Positions 33,926-47,034 of a stretch of 64,000 nucleotides of DNA are shown here, piece after piece (within the stretch, counting starts at the first letter, position 1; every line of letters starts with the position of its first letter). Origin of the DNA: Adineta vaga (taxonomy: Eukaryota; Rotifera); the NCBI GenBank assembly GCA_021613535.1, contig CP075492.1, positions 2,294,001 through 2,358,000 of the forward strand, in the 5' to 3' direction. Made by a program: the position numbers and the translations under genes. The notes beneath the pieces are model-generated. The model made no database searches, had not been told where the DNA came from, and saw only the letters and a list, made by a program, of their open reading frames with translations.

Positions 33926-34794
33926 ATGACTACGATGACATCAAATGCAACATCTTTTCAAGGTGCAATTGCTCTTATTACAGGCAGCAATAAGGTAAAA
34001 CTATGGTGTGGAGAAAATGTTGATAATTTTAAAAAAAACTATAATAGGGTATTGGATTCAGCACTGCTCGTCAACTTGGCGAACAAGGACTTACTGTTCT
34101 TATTGGAAGTCGAAATAAAACTCGAGGCGAAGAAGCCGCTCAAATGTTGCAAAATGAAAATATTCAAGCAAAATGGATTGAACTTGATGTAAGTAAACAA
34201 GAGACAATTGATAATGCGGCTCAACAAATATTGAATGACTATGGTCGGTTAGATATTTTGATCAATAATGCAGGAATTCGCCTAGAAGGTGAATCTCCAA
34301 GTCAAACTCTTATAAACAAAATGCGTGAGACATTTGAAATAAATTTTTTTGGTGCTTTTGCTGTTATGAAAGCATTCATTCCATTACTACAAGAATCCAA
34401 TAGAGCGCGAATTGTTAATGTATCAAGCCGGGCCGCTTCTTTTGGGAAGCCATTACTACCAGATCGTAATGCATTAGCTTATGCAACGTCCAAAACTGCT
34501 CTCAACATGATGACCTTTCAATTTGACAGAGAATTTCGCAATAAAAATTGGAATATTAAAATTAATAGTATTAGTCCAGGTAAGTGCTGCTAACTTATTT
34601 TTTTCTGAAACAACAGTAATTCTTGCTTGATGTTTTCATTGTTAGGATTAGCAAAAACCGACATGAATGATAACAACGAAAATTATCCTCTACCAAGCGA
34701 AGCTGCTCGAATTATCGTTCATTTTGCAACACTACCAGATGATGGTCCATCCGGAGCATTCTTCGATCGAGATAAAACTCAGATGCCTTGGTAA
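33926..34794 (+). CDS. short-chain dehydrogenase/reductase, three exons
   Basis: Exons 33926-33994, 34048-34579 and 34646-34794. The ATG at 33926 was chosen because it leads directly into the Rossmann fold. The cofactor motif TGSNKGIG is split by intron 1 (Thr-Gly-Ser-Asn-Lys, then Gly-Ile-Gly). Further classical SDR marks are the NNAG motif (ILINNAG), the catalytic Ser in VNVSSRAASF, and YATSK as the YxxxK pair. The R/K-rich stretch after the second strand (GSRNKTRG) suggests NADP(H). The length (~250 residues) is normal for a classical SDR, and the C-terminal GPSGAFFDRD resembles carbonyl-reductase-like members. No lesion was seen. The substrate is unknown. Confidence 0.9.
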
Positions 34795-35903
34795 ACCTTT
34801 TGAAGAAAAAACTCTAAAAGAAAAATTAACTTCATCATTTTCTTCGTTTCTCTATTTACTTCTTTGCGCTTAACACCCATGTTAGTCGCACAGATTCGAT
34901 TACCATTCAATAAACCTTCTTATAAAAGAATCTCTTAGTTTCATTTTATTATATTTTCGAGCAATCAATGAATGTGTAGGTGTGGTTGTATGGTTATTTT
35001 CAGTCTTTATCGTCATCGAGCTCGTATGATGCTTGTCTTACAAGTTGGAAAAAGAATCTTCTTAATGTGAATTGTAGTTGAAAGGCATCAACAAAAGAAA
35101 AAAAAACTTTCTTGTTGGAAATTTCTTTTATATAGAGATGAGAAATTGTGAGACTTCTCTGAACTACGTCATTTGTATTACTAAGATTTATTTTGCTAAA
35201 ATCATAGTGATGAGTAAGCTGAATGACTGCTTTGTTTATGAATGTTAAGTTTAATAGAAAAAACGCGAATCTTAACAATGTATATTTACTTGTGCGTTTC
35301 CCAGTAAAAAATATTGGTGGAATTTTAATCGAATCTTTCTGCAAAAAAATCAAAATTCAAATCAAATTGATGATCGTGAGTATCAATCAACATTATGTGA
35401 CTATTGTATGATCATATCACTTATCCAATATAAAATACTCTAATTAAAATCTACCAATATTCATCAAATATGCCGAAAGTTGTGTTTTAGAAAAATCAGA
35501 ACATTGCTAAGGGTAAAAATTTAATTTTTCGAAACGTTGAGGAACAATAAAAGAATCTTTCGATATTTAATATTTTCTAACATTGACGATTAGAATAATC
35601 ACTAATAAGTTTTTCCTTTTTGATCCCGCTTCTCTGAGCTGCTCATCGTATACTGATGCAAAAATTTTTCTACTTCAAACTATTGCTCGAAATGTGAATT
35701 CAATTTCAATACAAAAATTTTCTGATTTTTATCTGAACTCTGTGGAAAACTGTTTCTAAATCTATTCTTCGCATATTTTTGGAGATTTTTATATGGAACT
35801 ATAAGATAGCTTATTTCTCAGGATGGTTCGAAAATCTATTAAAATTTAATATCTTAATTTAGTTTTTGTTGATTTAGATAGTGTTTTATTTCAACAATTG
35901 TCA
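34795..35903. other. spacer between dehydrogenase and caspase-like gene
   Basis: A minus-strand frame at 35000-35353 (117 codons) ends in a charged tail (ASYELDDDKD), but no family is recognised and no splice partner was found; it is not called as a gene. The rest is AT-rich non-coding sequence. Confidence 0.4.
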
Positions 35904-36850
35904 ATGACTCGTCGTGTATTATCTTGCTGTAAGCGTGCATTGATTATTGGCAATAATGAATACGAAAATGGAGCTAAACTCTACTGCTCCAAAAACGACG
36001 CTACAGATATTTCTCGTACATTACGCGAAATTGGTTTCGAAACAACGCTGAAGATTAATTTGTCCGCAAAGGATATGGACCACGAAATTAATGCATTTGT
36101 AAATAAAATTAGACCGAACGATTTAGTTGTCTTCTTCTTTTCTGGACACGGTATGCACCATCAAGGCGAAACTTATCTTATTCCAATTGACAACGGAGAT
36201 ATGTTGAAAATCCTGAATTCTTTGAAACAAATGCTATTTCTGTACAGAGAACAGTAGAGTCTATGGTGGCTCGAGCACCATTCTGTGTTGTTTGCTTCTT
36301 AGATTGTTGTCGGAGTAATGTTGCTGACCAATTTACATCGGAAAGAAGACCATTCTATATTACGCATAACTTACGTACAGAAAACAGTCACCGAATGAAG
36401 AACGAGTGCGGTTCGCTTATTGTTTATGCTTGTGGACCGGATGAGAAAGCATTTGATCGATCTCCTAATAGACGTACTAGTCTTTTCACTTTCCATGTAC
36501 TTAAAAATATTACTAGATCAAATTTACACGTGGAAGAGATGCTGAAGGACGTGTGTGCAGGAGTACGAAAAGATAGTGGTGGAGAACTACGTGTGGATCG
36601 ACAAAGTTCTCTGGATAATTCACCTATCTATCTTAATGCTGTAGAACCGGATATGATTGAACAATCAATTAATGGTGAGTATATATTAATAAAATTCTAT
36701 TCTTTCTCTCAAAAATATAATGAAAAGATTAAATAAAGTTAAGTGGATTAAATTAGATCCATATGTGTACTATCACTGATCACATCATTTTCTCTTGCAG
36801 AGAAATGTGATACAGTGAACATTGATCTAAGATTTTTTTGTTTTAGTTAG
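35904..36850 (+). pseudogene. caspase-fold (peptidase C14) protein with one frameshift
   Basis: Starts at the ATG at 35904. The N-terminal block KRALIIGNNEYENGAKL and then FFFSGHGMHH match the p20 start and catalytic-His region of caspase/metacaspase-type peptidases. The frame changes by one base near 36200, after IPIDNGD. The second frame then runs ENPEFFETNAIS and reaches the catalytic Cys block CFLDCCRSN. Further on come SLIVYACGPDEKAFD and LFTFHVLKNI, the usual p10-like region. An intron (36675-36800) leads to a short last exon ending at 36850. The domain alone, without CARD or DED, resembles invertebrate metacaspase/paracaspase-like C14 proteins. The single frameshift could be a real lesion or an assembly error. 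Confidence 0.75.
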
Positions 36851-37168
36851 GAAGAGCAGCGAGTAATACAAGCACGAATGGATGTGAGTATTTTCTTCGA
36901 ATGTAGGACAGTTACGGGTAGATATTTAATTATTGAACGAACTATTGACAACAAACGTGAATAAAACGATAAGAAAGTCAGTAAAAAAGCAAATTTATAT
37001 TAGATTAAAGAATGATTATTGCGAAAAATAAACTGACTTAATTTTTGTCTTATTTCTTTGATTTATAATTTTAATATAATAATAAGTTATTAAAGAAGTA
37101 TGAGGGGTTCCTGTGCTTTAATTACACTGACATCCTCAAGATTTTTTCCGGAGTAGGCTAATTTTCAG

Positions 37169-38482
37169 TCGTTCTGCTTAGAAACTTATTCATCAACTCA
37201 TTCGCAACCGTCGCCACCGCCTCCGCCGTATGCATCCATTGACTTCACACGACCAGAACACCAAAGAAATAGAATAGATATCGAACCACCTAGAAGACCT
37301 ACTCAACCATCTCGAGATGAAGATAATCATTGCTTAGCATGTTGGTCTAAAACAAACAATCGAATTATCATTTTTATATCGGCATGCATCGGCATAATCA
37401 TCTGTATAACTCTCACAGTGACTTTATCTCTTGTACTCACCAGAAAAAACAAAGATGAATCAACAATAACGGCTACGACAGCAACAACAACAACAACGAC
37501 AACGACAACAGCAACAACTACAACAGCACTTGAAAGTAAGCAAGTTTTTCAAGGATTAAGAAATGTCTTTTTAGAATTTTTAACGGAGTTAGGAGATATT
37601 TTCAGTCGTTATTTTGTTCCAAATGTATGCGAGAGAAAGGTATATGTGTACGTTTGTCGGTATAAGTATTTTCCTAGTATCAAATCCTCACTCTCATGAT
37701 GTTTGCTTTCTTCTTTATCAGTATCTCAATTAGATCGATATTATGAATGCTGAAATTCTGCATTGCACAATATTGAATTCTTTTTTATTCCAAAATAGAA
37801 TGCTTCGATGGGAATTCGTTCGCAATCAGAGCAGATGGTTCATGGATACGTATTCGTGATTTAAAAATAGGTGACCCTGTACTAGTAACTCAAGAGCTCT
37901 CCTGTGGCAGAATCATTGTTCGAATAAGTCCCATTCTCGCTGTGGATGTCTTTCAGACGCACAATCCTGATTTTCCTGTAGATTATTTGGAAATTTTTGT
38001 AAAATCGAATCTCACCATGGAGCCATTGCGCATCACTCCACATCATTCCTTGCTTGTCAAAAAGCAACATTATAATCGACCACGTTATATATTTGCCTCT
38101 CAAGTGAATGTCGGTGATACCCTCTTTTTTGTGGTGAAGAATGGCTTCTTCTACAGCGAAATTAAAATCAATGCTTTTAAAAAAGATTAAATTGATCGAT
38201 GCATATGCACCATTTATATTCGAAGGCAATTTGATTGTTAATGGAATGATTGTCTCTTGTTATGGAACATTGCCTCACTTACTGGTGCATCAACTCATGG
38301 CTCCTCGTCGATGGCTACTTTATTACTCACTTCAAATAGCTTTTACTGCTATAGAGCATGACTATCTCAAAGAAGAATACGATACAATTGAAAACTTTAT
38401 ATTCCATATTGACTTTTTCAAAATGTCAGTACGTGAAAAGTTTCAAGTTTTTACTGATTTACTTACGAATATATATTTATAA
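37169..38482 (+). pseudogene. transmembrane protein with Thr-rich stalk and Hint (Hedgehog/intein) domain, one frameshift
   Basis: Exons 37169-37535 and 37799-38482. An upstream exon is likely, because 37169 follows an acceptor in phase 0 and lacks a Met. The first exon encodes a Pro-rich cytosolic part (PSPPPPPYAS), a transmembrane helix (IIIFISACIGIIICITL) and a poly-Thr stalk. The second starts with a Hint domain: Cys1 in EKCFDGNSFA, RDLKIGDPVLV, the TPHHSLLV His motif, FASQVNVGDTL, then IDAYAPFIFEGNLIVNG and VSCYG, as in Hedgehog C-terminal domains. Two overlapping frames meet in an A6 run at about 38176-38190, a one-base shift. Hint domains carry out self-cleavage; here it would release from or modify a membrane-anchored stalk. 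No Hedgehog signalling domain is present. Confidence 0.75.
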
Positions 38483-39061
38483 TGAATGTAACTGATTTTT
38501 AATTTCTCATAATTATACATTTATTGTACAGATGAACTTGTGCTTGTCGATCGTCGCCGTAATAGACAACCTTTTAAGAAGCGACAGAAGGCTTCTTGAT
38601 CTACGATAGGCGAAGCATAGCTATTTTTCAATCGCCTCACGAAACTATGTAGCACTCTTATCTTTAGAGGATCATATCATTCGCGATACAACAATCAATG
38701 AAAACTATTATTCCTTATCCATTAATAATACAGTTTCGACTTATAGATTTGATATGAAAAGAGTAAATATTTATTTCCTTAAAATCTTTTCCAACCGTAT
38801 TCTGAGTCATCGCAGTCTTTTTCTTCATTTGACAGTCATCAGCATACGTCATTACTTGGAAAAATGTTCTCTTCTGTTTTCATAATGCAATAAGAAAAAC
38901 AAATAAAAAGCAATACTTTCTTCTTACACAATCACGTAGAATGCAATAGAAGCTTTTTTTGACATATTCAGTCAGTCAAATAGCTACTGGGCAAAAAAAT
39001 TTTATTTTAAAATTTTCTCCACAACGATGTCATTAATACCGATTTAATTTCAACTAAACGA
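38483..39061. other. spacer, no gene supported
   Basis: A possible short basic reading frame (VDRRRNRQPFKKRQ, near 38550-38595) follows an acceptor-like site, but the Hint frame has already stopped at 38480-38482. Nothing else was seen. Confidence 0.35.
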
Positions 39062-39719
39062 TCAACAACCAGTTCCATTAAAGTTATCTCCAACATGCAC
39101 TCTGACTGATTTCACAGTAATCATTCAGAATGTTTTCAAAGAAAAGTATTGGATGTATTCGTTTATCTGTCATGGAAGAATGTTTGACTTGCAAAGTGAA
39201 CGAGAATTTCATGAAATGAAACGATTGATCACACCAAAAACAACATTATTTGCAATTGCGCGCACTAAAGGTGGTGGTGGGATGGGTGCGGATGGATCAG
39301 AGTTTGTTAATGTTCATAACAGTAGTTTTTTAAAAAGACTTGAATGGAGTCATCAAGCGCCTGTCTGGAGAATAGCTCGACCAGGTCTCTGTCTTGAAGG
39401 CTGTTGTAAAAATGAAAAGTGTACAGCATATGATCGCCTGGTGATTATCAATATTGGACTCGTGAAATTTACTCTGAATACCGAGAAGAAAACATTATCT
39501 AAATGTCCTCAATGTCAAAACTATGTGAATCCAATAACATGTGCTTTTAATCGATGTCAGTGGAGATACAAAGGACAATATGAATAGGAGGAAAATTATG
39601 AGCCTTCCGTTGTTGAAAGTAACTGGAAAATAGCTAATGATGCTTATCATCGTTTTGATTCGGATACGGAAAAGCGAGTGAACTGGCTACAATTAGTTCT
39701 TGAAGCACGAGCAAAATGA
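39062..39719 (+). pseudogene. ubiquitin-like tail plus Cys-rich zinc-ribbon protein, start missing and one stop
   Basis: The readable frame begins about 39062 with no Met. Its first part looks like the end of a ubiquitin-like fold, with a Gly-Gly tail region (LFAIARTKGGGGMGADG). A Cys-rich module follows: GLCLEGCCKNEKC, then CPQCQNYV and CAFNRC, likely binding zinc. A TAG at 39585 interrupts the frame after GQYE. The same frame then continues with protein-like sequence (SVVESNWKIAND, NWLQLVLEARAK) to a TGA at 39717. The layout matches a widespread metazoan family of uncharacterised ubiquitin-like/zinc proteins, here apparently inactivated. Confidence 0.6.
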
Positions 39720-39953
39720 AAGATATTTAAATCTAGAAGGTTTATTCAAGTGAGAACTCGATGTATTTTGACTATGATTTGTTAATAAATGAAAGCGAAT
39801 GAAAAATGAAAATAAATTATAAAAAAGTTTTCGAATTACTCCTTAGTATAAAATGACATCACCTGATTTCATATGATGCGTTATAGCGTTTTCTAGGAAC
39901 TTGTATGTATGTCAAATATCAAATGAATTTCCTGAAATCCAAAAAATACATCT

Positions 39954-40023
39954 TAAGGGTGTGTGTGGGTGTTGATGTAGATGGTTAGCTAGTCTGCACA
40001 CCCACCCTCACCCACACCCTCAA
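39954..40023. repeat. telomere-like inverted repeat
   Basis: Arms AAGGGTGTGTGTGGGTGT and CACCCTCACCCACACCCT flank a ~26-bp centre. It lies 235 bp after the broken ubiquitin-like gene and 260 bp before the start of the large helicase-PARP gene. Confidence 0.8.
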
Positions 40024-40282
40024 AAATCGATCTTTTTAATATAACCTTTGCAGCAGTCTTCTGTTTTTTTCTAATTTCCATTTTTTATTTTGAACTAATC
40101 AAATTTTTTTATTCAGAACCACAAGGTTATATTTTGTTGTGCGCTTTTCTCTTTCTATTCGTTATGTCCTTTCTGTCGGATGTTGTGAAAGTATCAAGTC
40201 AAAATACCCAGAGAACAGGCAATATGGTGCCCATTTTCATTTACTTCTACTGCATCAGATATATTTCTTTTAAAATAATAAC

Positions 40283-43200
40283 ATGACGACTGCCATTGTT
40301 AACGAACAAAACCTACGAAAATGTTTCGAAGAAAGTATTCAAGTTGTTCAAAAAGCAATCGATCAAATTAAATTGAAAAAACAATCTGCAAATGATGCAT
40401 TAGTAACTGAAACGACAACCGATGAAAATATTTATTCATTTACATTGAGTCAATGGGAAGAAAGTTTCATGGTGGGTTTTAAACGAGATTTTGAAAGAAT
40501 TGTCATTGAACAAATATCGAAATTAGAAAATTATTGTCGACAATATTTCCTAGATGTTTTACATCAACTTAGTTACGATGATGAAAAAATGGAATTTACA
40601 GATCAATTTAACATCAGTATGCTCGGAATATTTGCTCGAGAATTAGAGAGGTATTTAGCTTCGATCGATGGTTATCGAGCAGCATGGAATGGTGAAAAGC
40701 AAGCAGTCGATGCATTTCTTCAGATATATCCAGCTGTTAGAGATAAATCAGGCCTTTGGGGTACAACACTACTCTATTCCGCAGCTAGAAATGGTCATTT
40801 AGATTTAGTTAGGGATCTCATCGAGCATCATCGATGTTCAGTTAATGCACAAAATCGACAACATATTTTACGAGCATTAGCTAGTTCAGGTCAAAATGTC
40901 AATTATTATGACACCAATTCAAAGGCGGGTTCAACACCTCTGCATGGTGCTTGTTACTTTGGTCATTTAAATGTTATAAAATATTTAATTGATCTTGATG
41001 CAGATTATTATATCCAAAATCAAGCTGGAGAAACGCCATTTATGCATGCTAAATTTAATCCAACTATTTTGGAATATATTCGCGAATTGTTAGTATTTGG
41101 ATATTCTTCGAAATCAGATGATCTTCCTGAAAGACCTATCGATGACAATGGAGATTTTCGAACAATAGATTGTATCTGGGAATATAAACCATTTGCTGAT
41201 GAGCGATGGTTCCCATTTCCTCAAGTAGAATCATCACAAATACAAGAATCACTGATATTAGAATCAAAGAAAGAATTTCAACGTGAAATTTATTTAAATT
41301 TAGTCAAAGGCGTATATAGTATCTGTTTAATGAAGTTTCTTCGTTCAGGTAGAAATCTTAATTACAGCGAAAACTTAGCTTGGATACGATGTCGAGGTTC
41401 ATCATTTGTCAATTTCAATTGCTATGCACTATGGCAAATCTTCTTAACAAAACATCCAGATGCATTATCACATTCGGTTTTTGATATGATCAATATTCCT
41501 ACGAGTTATGATAGTCGATTTGAAATTCATCTGCAAACTTGGTACTTTTGTAATGCACAAACAAACGAACAATTAGACAAAGGAATGAAATATCATCGAA
41601 GATATGTCAATATTAAAGTTCCTTTTATTAGTGATGAATCGTTAAGATTCAATCTTGAAACATTTTCATTCACTGATCATAAAAACACAGTACAAGGTCA
41701 TCTACGATGGGTTCCGAAAATGATTTCCAACAATTCAAAAAATACAAATGAAATTCTTGATATTAATGAATATGTAACAATGACAAATATCAATCCGATA
41801 CCACTAACAACTACACGTGTAAAGTATGTTCCAGAAATAGACGAAGAAAAATTGTTTGAACCTATGGATGATGAAAATCTTTCGAATGAAAACGATGATG
41901 ATCCAATACAGAAAGTAAACTTTTGACAAATACAATATTCATTCATCTTTGTGTTTCTGCTATTTAGACTCCTGATACACCTCTTAAGGCCACACAATCT
42001 TTAACTGGATTCTTTAGCATACCACCACCATTGTCTGATGTTTTAATATCGGAAGATGAGTATGTAAATGAAGAAAGTGTCAATACTTTATTATCACAAG
42101 AATCTGTAATTATTGAAAGACCTTGCTTGTGTGACGATATAGAAGTTCTAACGACTATGGAAAACACACCATCTGAACGTAACGAAAAATATGCTGAACT
42201 TCAACGTGATTTAGATGCTAAATACGAAGAAAACGTACGTGAGTTAATCCAACGTATTGAAACATTGGAACAAGAGAGGAAAATATACCAAGAAAAACAA
42301 ATAAAATTGCTAGAGATTTCAAAGACTATTCGTAAGATAGAATATATTATTATTCAAAAGCAAATGATGCAAGATTTTTTAATACCAAATAATTCACTTA
42401 TTCTCAATTATTTACGTCAAGCAAATACAAATATTGATTCTAGTTTTCATGATCGACCACCTAAGATGATGTTCAGTCGACGAGATAATTCTTCCATTGT
42501 AACTCTTGAAGGTTTTCAAGAACATCATGATCAGTTCAAAGAAATTCTCAAACGAATTCAAACATTATCAAATATCATACAATCAGCAAAAGATTTCTAT
42601 CAACGACATTTAAATCGTACAATGTATTCAGTTGTAAAATGTGTTCTACCACGAGTGACATCTCAAACACAAATTTGGCGTGATTATGTACAATTATTTT
42701 CTCAATTATTTCGTGCTAAAAATATCGAATATAAACGATTATTCGATGATCATATTGATAATAAACTACAATCGATGGTTGAACAATGTATTTTAAATAA
42801 TACAACAGATTTTTGGAAGGAAATAAAAACCGAAACAGATCAGTTCGTTGAAGCTTATTTATTTATTGATGAAGTTGACCGGTTAAAACAGAAAGCATTA
42901 GATGAATTTATCAAAGAGAATATTTCTCTTCAACATTTTAAATTCGATTCTGAGCCAACTCAAAAATCAATTTCTGTTATACATTATTTTATTGAAAAAG
43001 TTAAAAAAGAATTTCAAACTGATTCTAAATATCGAGGTCATGAAGTCCAACATTTTAATCTCATACCAAAACTATTAGAAAGACTTATGATACACTATTC
43101 TTGTTTTAAAATCCAATTACCATTGTACGAATCATCGAATGATTTGTTAACCAAAATAGAAGATCACGTAGTTACAACCATTTCAACGTCAACTGGATCA

Positions 43201-46200
43201 GGCAAATCAACATTATTACCAGCTCTGTTGATTGCCGAAGGATATGATAAAGTCATTGTTACACAACCACGACGTTTACCATGCCAATTAATATGTAAAC
43301 GTGTCAATGAAACGATTCTCTTAGATAAAGGATCATTAGCAGATAAATTAGCTGGATGGATAGTTAGTGGTTCCAAAAAGAATTCTCATGGAAAAGTTCT
43401 CTATTTAACTGATGGTTTACTTAAAGAACGTTTACTCTGTGACGAAAATTTAATCACTAACGAGACAGACTTAAATAAATCTGTTGTTTTCTTCATTGAT
43501 GAAGTTCATGAACGATCAGTTAATATTGATCTATGCTTAGCATTGTTAGCACGTTTACTATCAGACAAACCAGAATTACAAACCAAAGTCAAAGTGATTG
43601 TTTCATCTGCTACACTTGATGCATCAGTACCGAATCTCTTTCGACGACTTTTTCTTTCGCAAGTTACTAAATTCGAAATGCCACTGATGGGTACACGTTA
43701 TCCAGTACAAATGATTCATCGTCCGAAAAATAATATCATCGATGTTGTTCAAGAATTATGTAAAAAACGTAAGCGACATGATCAAATACTTTGTTTTGTT
43801 AGTTCAATATCTGAAGTGAATCAATGTTGTCGTTTAATTGCTGATATCAGTCAAGGAACAATTGTAGCTTATCCACTTATACAATCACAACATCCAAATG
43901 TTCAACAAGCAAATATCGAACATGGAACATTATTTTTCTCGACAACAGTTGCAGAAACTTCATTAACATTTCCTTCATTGAAATATGTCGTTGATACAGG
44001 AATGATTAACATGCCTTTTTATGATATTGAATCGAAACGAACGATTCTCAAAGAGGTTCGAGCTGCTGAATCAACACTAAAACAACGTTCAGGTCGGCTT
44101 GGTAGAACACAACCAGGAGAATATTATTCTTTGTATAGTTTTCAACCGAGTGATGTTCCTTATCCTGTTCCACAAATTCGTCAATCAGATCTGATGAACT
44201 TGGAATTTTCATTACGAAAATCACCAATGAAGAGAGGTTTAAATTATTTAAGCACATATTTACCAGATTCACCGTCACCACAATCAATTAAGACAACAAT
44301 TAAACAATTACAAGAATTGGACATTGTCGAAAATACACCTACTAATCAATTAACTGCACATGGCAAAGAACTTGCTAAATTACCAGATTTCAGTTCATTG
44401 GCTATGTCAAAAGCTGTCCTAGCTGCATTGAAAACTTATGATTGTGGTCATGATTTGATATGTCTCGCTTCATGTATAGGTGTTCTCAACACTACAACCA
44501 TGTTTCGAAGTATACCTTTAAATTTCAAAAGTCTCAATGGAGATTTTATGACTTTGCTAAATCTAATGAACAGAATACTGTTAGTACAACAATCGACATT
44601 AGTAAGAGATGCAAATATCGACGATATTTGTAAAGTTATGGGTCTACATCATATTCAGCATTTTATCAAACGAGTTTTAAAACGTTATTCAATTTTAGAA
44701 AGCTTTTTTAATTCCTCGACAGATTTTCGATGGCAAGCTCAACGAAAATCTGATAATTGGGAATTGATTGCTAAGGCTTTATTAGCTGGTTATAGCGATA
44801 ATATTTTTATTTCAATGAAAGATCTTCAAGAACGTACACATCATTTTGTTCGATATAGCAATTCGAATGATATAGCTGTTCTTGATCTACAATCGACCTT
44901 AATTCGTTCGATTAAAGAAGCTCCTGTTTCGATTGTTCTAGCTAAAGATATTCGTCGTTCAACAGCTGTTCGAGCAACAGCAATTCTTTCATTTCTTGGA
45001 GAAGTCAAACCAGAATGGATTAGTTATCGAATGGAACGACAATTTAACATAAGTGAAAATGAACGATTGCAGTTGAATAATGGAAATAAATTTCTCCAAG
45101 CAGTAAAGAAATTTTTCAATCGAGTTAAAATGCTATTTAAAGATGAGAATATCGTTTTGGAAGGTTCATCAGGCGATGTTCTAAATGCTGAATTTCATCT
45201 TCGACAACAAATGATTTCGGAATTAAGATTCGATTTAAAAACTTTAGCTAGACCAAATGCTCATGAAAATTTTCTACGTAATCTTAACATTCTGACAAAA
45301 ATGACTCGTATTTTTAATCCATTGATTTGGCGATGGAAAAGACAAAAACAAGTTGATATCACTATTAATACAATCTCAGCAACAGAAACATTTGAGATTA
45401 TTGTTCAAGGTAGAGATTCAGTCAACAAACAAGTTAAAGATGAATTTCAATCATTTATTGGTTGGTTACAGTATTGTGCTGTTATTTGTCATCCAAATTC
45501 TGGTAAAAGAAGAACGATTTGACGTTTGAATTGAATTGATTTTGTTTAATCATATAGGTCTATCTCCACGTGTTCTTCGACCACAAATGCGTTATCAATG
45601 TCTCGACATTGAAGAAAGAATCGTTCGTGTCACTGACAGTAAACGAACGCCAATTGATTTGTATAATGGAATAAAAGGTGTCAATGCTACACGTGAGACA
45701 CGAATGGAAGTTGTTGCCTGGATTGCTATTTGCAAATTTGATTGTCGATTAGAAGGTGGTTTTGTTCGAGATTGGATTGTTGGTCATTATACTGCTCGAC
45801 CAACAACTACTTTTACAAATCCCAACGCTTGGATTGAATACAATGGAAAGATTCCATCAATAAACAAAGAAGTTGTTCCATGTGATTTAGATTGTCACTT
45901 GCCGAGCCATGCTTATTTCGATATGCATAAATTTCAAGATGAATTGTATAAATATGGTATAACTTGTTCAGTCGAACGACAAGATTGGAAATATGTACTA
46001 TTATTTGATGAAAATGAACCAACGGGCCCATTTACAATGGATCTAGTTGAACCTCATATTGCATTAGCGCACGATCGAATTGACTTTGACGTTAGTAATT
46101 TAACTGTAGAAAAAGATTACACTCATGAACTTGGAATGCGTATTGATATCGCAAAGAAACCGTATTCAATTGAATTAGAAACAATCATTGAGAATATTAA

Positions 46201-46924
46201 AAACAAACGTTTTCAACTCCTTCGTCACAATGATTATCATATGAAACAGCGTATTGATAAAATGATAAATGTTCGGAAATGGCAAAAAATCGACGAGGAA
46301 TTATCAGTTATTCTTGAACCACATTGGAAATATCATGTCGTACTTGTTCCTCTTTCGCACACAGCTGTCTTATATAACGAAATCAAGCATAAAATGAGTA
46401 GTATTCAGGGTTTAAATATTCTATCAATTGAAGAAATTCGAAATCCATCGTTAGAAGAAACTTATGAAGGAATGAAAAAAATGATTAAAAAAGAATGTCT
46501 AAATTTGAATCCAAATGAACAAAAACTATTTCATGGAACTAAAGCTGAAGGAATTTATGGTATAGCTGAGAATGGTTTTGATGATCGATATTATACTGTT
46601 GGCATGTATGGTAAGAATTTCTACGCATTAAAATTCGATGTTTCTTTCTTTTGTGTAGGTCGTGGTGCTTACTTTGCCGATAATCCACTGAAATCTCATG
46701 ATTTTACAAATCCGGATTCGACAAAAAGAAATACACGTGTTATGTTCTATAGCAAAGTACTTATAGGAAAACCCTATATATTAACAGCAGGAAATAACGA
46801 TCTCAAGGCAGCACCAAAAGACTTCCATTCAGTCGTCGGAAAACATTCACCACGAACAGAATATATCGTTTACCGTTATGGACAAGCTCTTCCATATTTA
46901 AAAATAATCTACCAAAGTGCATAG
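40283..46924 (+). CDS. ANK - DExH helicase - nucleotidyltransferase-like - PARP protein, 2161 aa
   Basis: Four exons: 40283-41914, 41968-45502, 45558-46610 and 46659-46924. All phases match, giving 6486 nt with no lesion. Residues ~155-260 hold ankyrin repeats (GTTLLYSAARNGHLDLV, GSTPLHGACYFGHLNVI). A coiled-coil-like segment lies near 590-630. The helicase has motif I TGSGKST (~953), DEVHE (~1054), SSATLDA, and QRSGRLGRTQPGEYY (~1249), as in DEAH/RHA RNA helicases, followed by a helicase-associated region. Near ~1789, EGGFVRDWIVG plus PCDLDCHLP resembles the GGxVRD...DxD signature of CCA-adding-type nucleotidyltransferases. The C-terminus is a PARP domain: LFHGTKAEGIYGI (~2046), GMYGRGAYFADN, and EYIVYRYGQALPYL. 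Inference: an RNA-sensing or RNA-modifying ADP-ribosyltransferase. The third intron is 48 nt and readable, so its retention would only insert 16 residues. Confidence 0.85.
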
Positions 46925-47034
46925 TCGTTCCACAAGATTTATATCAAATAAACATAAAGTTCGTGTATGTTTTTCGTGATAAAAAAATAAAACAAGAAGC
47001 AGCAATATAGAATAAACAAAAAGAGAGAAAAACC

